Both the position numbers and the translations under genes were made by a program. From NCBI GenBank assembly GCA_963722905.1, contig CAVROT010000005.1, forward strand, positions 124,001 through 188,000: a stretch of DNA of 64,000 nt, written 5' to 3'. The DNA comes from CAVROT01 sp963722905. Lineage in GTDB: Bacteria; Pseudomonadota; Alphaproteobacteria; Rhodobacterales; Rhodobacteraceae. Below, piece by piece: positions 61,899-64,000 of the stretch (position 1 is the first letter of the stretch; every line of letters begins with the position of its first letter). The notes under the pieces are model-generated. The model ran no database searches. It worked only from the letters and a program-made list of their open reading frames with translations, and had not been told where the DNA came from.

Positions 61899-62886
61899 GG
61901 TCGTCCTGACGAATGTGACCAAACGGTTCGGCGCCGACATCGCGCTGCGAGACGTCAGCATGACGGTGCCTGACGGGTCCTTCGTGGTGCTGCTGGGCCC
62001 CACGGGGGCGGGCAAGACGACGACGCTGCGGATCGTCGCCGGGCTGGAGGCGCCAGAGGCCGGCGACGTGTCCATCGGTGGACGCGCCATGGCGGGGCTG
62101 ACGCCTGCACAGCGCGACGTGGCGATGGTCTTCCAGCAATACTCGCTCTACCCGCACCTGACCGTGCGCGAGAACCTTGAGTTCCCGCTCAAGTCGCCGC
62201 TGCTGCGCACGCCGAAGGACCGGATCGACCGCAAGGTCGGCGAGGTGGCCGAGATGCTCCAGATCGCCCACAAACTGGACAACCGCGCCACCGCGCTCTC
62301 GGGCGGAGAGATGCAACGCGTCTCCATCGGCCGGGCGCTGGTTCGCGATCCGTCGGTGTACCTGATGGACGAACCGCTCAGCTCGCTCGATGCCAAGCTG
62401 CGCTCGGACCTCAGGATCGAGCTGAAAGGCATCCAGGCAAACTCGGGCGCGACGCTGATCTACGTGACGCACGACCAGATCGAGGCGATGACCATGGCGA
62501 CCCACGTCGGCGTGCTGGACCGGGGGCGGCTGGTGCAGTTCGGCACACCGCGCGCGATCTACGAGGATCCGGTCAGCATCTATGCCGCCAGCCGTCTGGG
62601 CCAGCCGCGCATCAATGTCCTGCCGGCGGACGCGTTCGGAGATGCGCCCGCCGGCGCCGTCTTCATCGGGTTGCGGCCCGAGCAGATCCGCCAGGGCGAC
62701 GGGCAGGACAGCCATGTCCAGCGGGTAGAGCATCTGGGCGACCAGACCCGGCTGCACCTGACGTTCCGCGATCATGACATCGTGACCGTGACCGACGCGC
62801 ACACCGACCTCGTCGCAGGCGACGTCGTACGGATCCGTCCTGCCGATCCCTTCTGGTTCGACGCCGACGGCGCGCGGCTTGGCTGA
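61891..62886 (+). CDS. ABC transporter ATPase 2 (MalK/UgpC-like)
   Basis: A 331-residue ATPase with Walker A LLGPTGAGKTTTLRIVAGL, Q loop MVFQQYSLYPHL, signature LSGGEMQRVSIGRALV, Walker B VYLMDEPLSSLDAKL, H loop VTHDQIEAM and a C-terminal TOBE-like domain (VFIGLRPEQIRQ). The start overlaps the first ATPase gene by eight bases. Two different ATPases point to a heterodimeric motor, as in the GlpS/GlpT pair. Confidence 0.93.
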   Translation: MAEVVLTNVTKRFGADIALRDVSMTVPDGSFVVLLGPTGAGKTTTLRIVAGLEAPEAGDVSIGGRAMAGLTPAQRDVAMVFQQYSLYPHLTVRENLEFPLKSPLLRTPKDRIDRKVGEVAEMLQIAHKLDNRATALSGGEMQRVSIGRALVRDPSVYLMDEPLSSLDAKLRSDLRIELKGIQANSGATLIYVTHDQIEAMTMATHVGVLDRGRLVQFGTPRAIYEDPVSIYAASRLGQPRINVLPADAFGDAPAGAVFIGLRPEQIRQGDGQDSHVQRVEHLGDQTRLHLTFRDHDIVTVTDAHTDLVAGDVVRIRPADPFWFDADGARLG

Positions 62887-62898
62887 GGAGACTGCCCC

Positions 62899-64000
62899 AT
62901 GACCCATTTCATGAACGACAAGGACACGATGGTGCGCGACGCCATCGACGGCATCGTCGGCGCCTCGGGCGGCACGCTGGCGCGGCTGGACGGATACCCG
63001 CACATCCGGGTCGTCGTCCGCACGGACCGCGACAGATCGAAGGTCGCGCTGGTCTCGGGCGGCGGATCGGGGCACGAGCCGGCCCATGCCGGGTTCGTCG
63101 GCGCGGGCATGTTGACGGCGGCGGTCTGCGGCGACATCTTCGCGTCGCCCTCGGTCGATGCCGTTCTGGCGGGGATCCTTGCCGTGACAGGGCCCGCGGG
63201 CTGCCTTCTGATCGTCAAGAACTACACAGGCGACAGGCTGAACTTCGGCCTCGCGGCGGAACGCGCACGCGCCTTCGGCCATGACGTCCGCATGGTGGTG
63301 GTGGACGACGACATCGCCCTGCCCGACCTGCCGCAGGCCCGCGGCGTGGCGGGCACGCTCTTCGTCCACAAGATCGCGGGTGCGATGGCCGAACGCGGCG
63401 ACGACCTCGACGCGGTCGAGGCGGCGGCGCGGCGGGTGATCGCCGGCACCCGCAGCATCGGCATGTCGCTCGACACCTGCTGGGTGCCCGGATCGCCCAA
63501 GGAGGATCGCATACCCGCCGGCATGGCCGAGCTGGGTCTTGGGATCCACGGTGAGGCCGGGGTCCAGCAGATCGACTACGGCTCGGCCCGCTCCGCCATC
63601 GACGCCGTCGCCGCGCAGCTGGAGGCGGCCATGCCTGACGGACGCCACGCCGCGCTGCTGAACAACCTCGGAGGCACCTCGGCGCTGGAGATGTCGGTGC
63701 TGGCCGCTGAGCTGCTGCGTTCGCGCATCGCCGACCGGATCGACCTGCTGGTCGGGCCGGCGCCGATGATGACCTCGCTGGCGATGCGCGGCTTCTCGGT
63801 CTCGGTCCTGGCCACCGGCCCCGAGGATGCCGACCTGCTGGGCGCGCCCTGCCCCATCCCGGCGTGGCCCGGCTGCGTGTCGCCTCGGCCCGCGACCGTG
63901 CTGCCGCTGCCGGACGGCCTGTCCCCTATCCGGGCGCTGCCTTCGTCGCATGCCGCGACGCGCGACTTCCTCACCGGCTGCTGCGACGTGCTGATCGCGG
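62899..64000 (+). CDS. Dihydroxyacetone kinase, DhaK domain (3' partial)
   Basis: The frame is open to the window end (367 codons). It begins MTHFMNDKDTMVRDAIDGIV and shows the DhaK domain: VALVSGGGSGHEPAHAGFVG, CGDIFASPSVDAVLAGI, IVKNYTGDRLNFGLAAERA and GLGIHGEAGVQQI, whose His binds the ketone covalently. NNLGGTSALEMSVL follows. The last visible residues (ATRDFLTGCCDVL) look like the linker into a DhaL ATP-binding domain, so this is probably the fused, ATP-dependent type. GAGGAG about eight bases upstream supports the start. Substrate could be dihydroxyacetone or a four-carbon ketose such as erythrulose, phosphorylated after uptake by the adjacent transporter. Confidence 0.9.
   Translation, partial: MTHFMNDKDTMVRDAIDGIVGASGGTLARLDGYPHIRVVVRTDRDRSKVALVSGGGSGHEPAHAGFVGAGMLTAAVCGDIFASPSVDAVLAGILAVTGPAGCLLIVKNYTGDRLNFGLAAERARAFGHDVRMVVVDDDIALPDLPQARGVAGTLFVHKIAGAMAERGDDLDAVEAAARRVIAGTRSIGMSLDTCWVPGSPKEDRIPAGMAELGLGIHGEAGVQQIDYGSARSAIDAVAAQLEAAMPDGRHAALLNNLGGTSALEMSVLAAELLRSRIADRIDLLVGPAPMMTSLAMRGFSVSVLATGPEDADLLGAPCPIPAWPGCVSPRPATVLPLPDGLSPIRALPSSHAATRDFLTGCCDVLIA

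Noticed and set aside
1954..64000. Many long open frames antisense to clear genes (for example opposite ntrY, mfd, katA and tolC)
   Set aside because: They show mirror-image composition of the sense gene, no recognisable domains and no ribosome-binding sites; such shadows are usual at this GC content.
1..64000. tRNA, rRNA, prophage, CRISPR or toxin-antitoxin loci
   Set aside because: No tRNA T-loop context, phage structural gene, repeat-spacer array or paired small toxin/antitoxin genes could be supported by reading.

Overview
This 64 kb window looks like chromosome from a GC-rich alphaproteobacterium of the family Rhodobacteraceae (Roseobacter/Rhodobacter type). The evidence is a dusB(nifR3)-ntrB-ntrC-ntrY-ntrX cluster with an NtrC lacking the sigma54-contact loop, a fused ispDF gene, the block ispDF-pgpA-cinA / coq10, several short families that I know mainly from Rhodobacterales (the DUF6456/DUF6477 pair, a DUF6280-type protein), a Coq10 homologue, and an alphaproteobacterial pcm-tolC-(popZ position) order. 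Almost everything is ordinary, densely packed core genome; no rRNA, tRNA, CRISPR array or prophage was recognised.

Layout. 1-10.3 kb: the end of a caspase-like/Sel1 protein, then (minus strand) the nitrogen regulation operon dusB-ntrB-ntrC-ntrY-ntrX followed by an alpha/beta hydrolase. 10.6-12.7 kb: isoprenoid and phospholipid housekeeping (ispDF, pgpA, cinA). 12.76-15.7 kb: an accessory islet lying between the normally convergent cinA and coq10. It holds an extremely GC-rich, multiply frameshifted IS1182-type transposase relic with two internal tandem repeats, and a lower-GC sulfotransferase gene. 15.9-21.5 kb: coq10, hpt, two c-type cytochromes, lipA and a monofunctional catalase. 21.6-26.0 kb: the DUF6456/DUF6477 pair, a CsbD-like acidic protein, a DsbA-family oxidoreductase and a Bcr/CflA-type exporter. 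26-36.3 kb: mfd (frameshifted near its start), a small membrane protein, hemB, a SYLF lipoprotein, an aminotransferase, a PpiD-type foldase and a beta-hydroxyacid dehydrogenase. 36.4-50.7 kb: a penicillin-acylase family hydrolase, a HerA-like ATPase, an IalB protein, an lpxD-acp-KAS operon, an L,D-transpeptidase with a divergent DUF882 protein, an ABC exporter (also frameshifted), a glycosyltransferase, ygfZ and efp. 50.9-55.7 kb: a DUF6280-type protein, cobQ, and the pcm-tolC-hypothetical operon. 55.9-64 kb: a LacI-type regulator divergent from a six-gene ABC importer (binding protein, two permeases, DUF2160 membrane protein, two ATPases) that leads into dhaK, cut by the window end.

How the parts fit. 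Nitrogen sensing, envelope building (lpxD/ACP/KAS, L,D-transpeptidase, TolC, PpiD) and cofactor supply (lipoate, haem, cobalamin, isoprenoids, ubiquinone chaperone) dominate. The last 8 kb is a self-contained catabolic module: a LacI repressor with a large dyad between it and the transporter, and uptake linked to a dihydroxyacetone-type kinase. The points most worth following are the transposase relic, whose visible amino-acid changes are explained by A:T-to-G:C transitions, a PopZ-like protein found by position, palindromes upstream of the catalase, a near-consensus CtrA site, and two single-base frameshifts in otherwise intact conserved genes that may be sequence errors.
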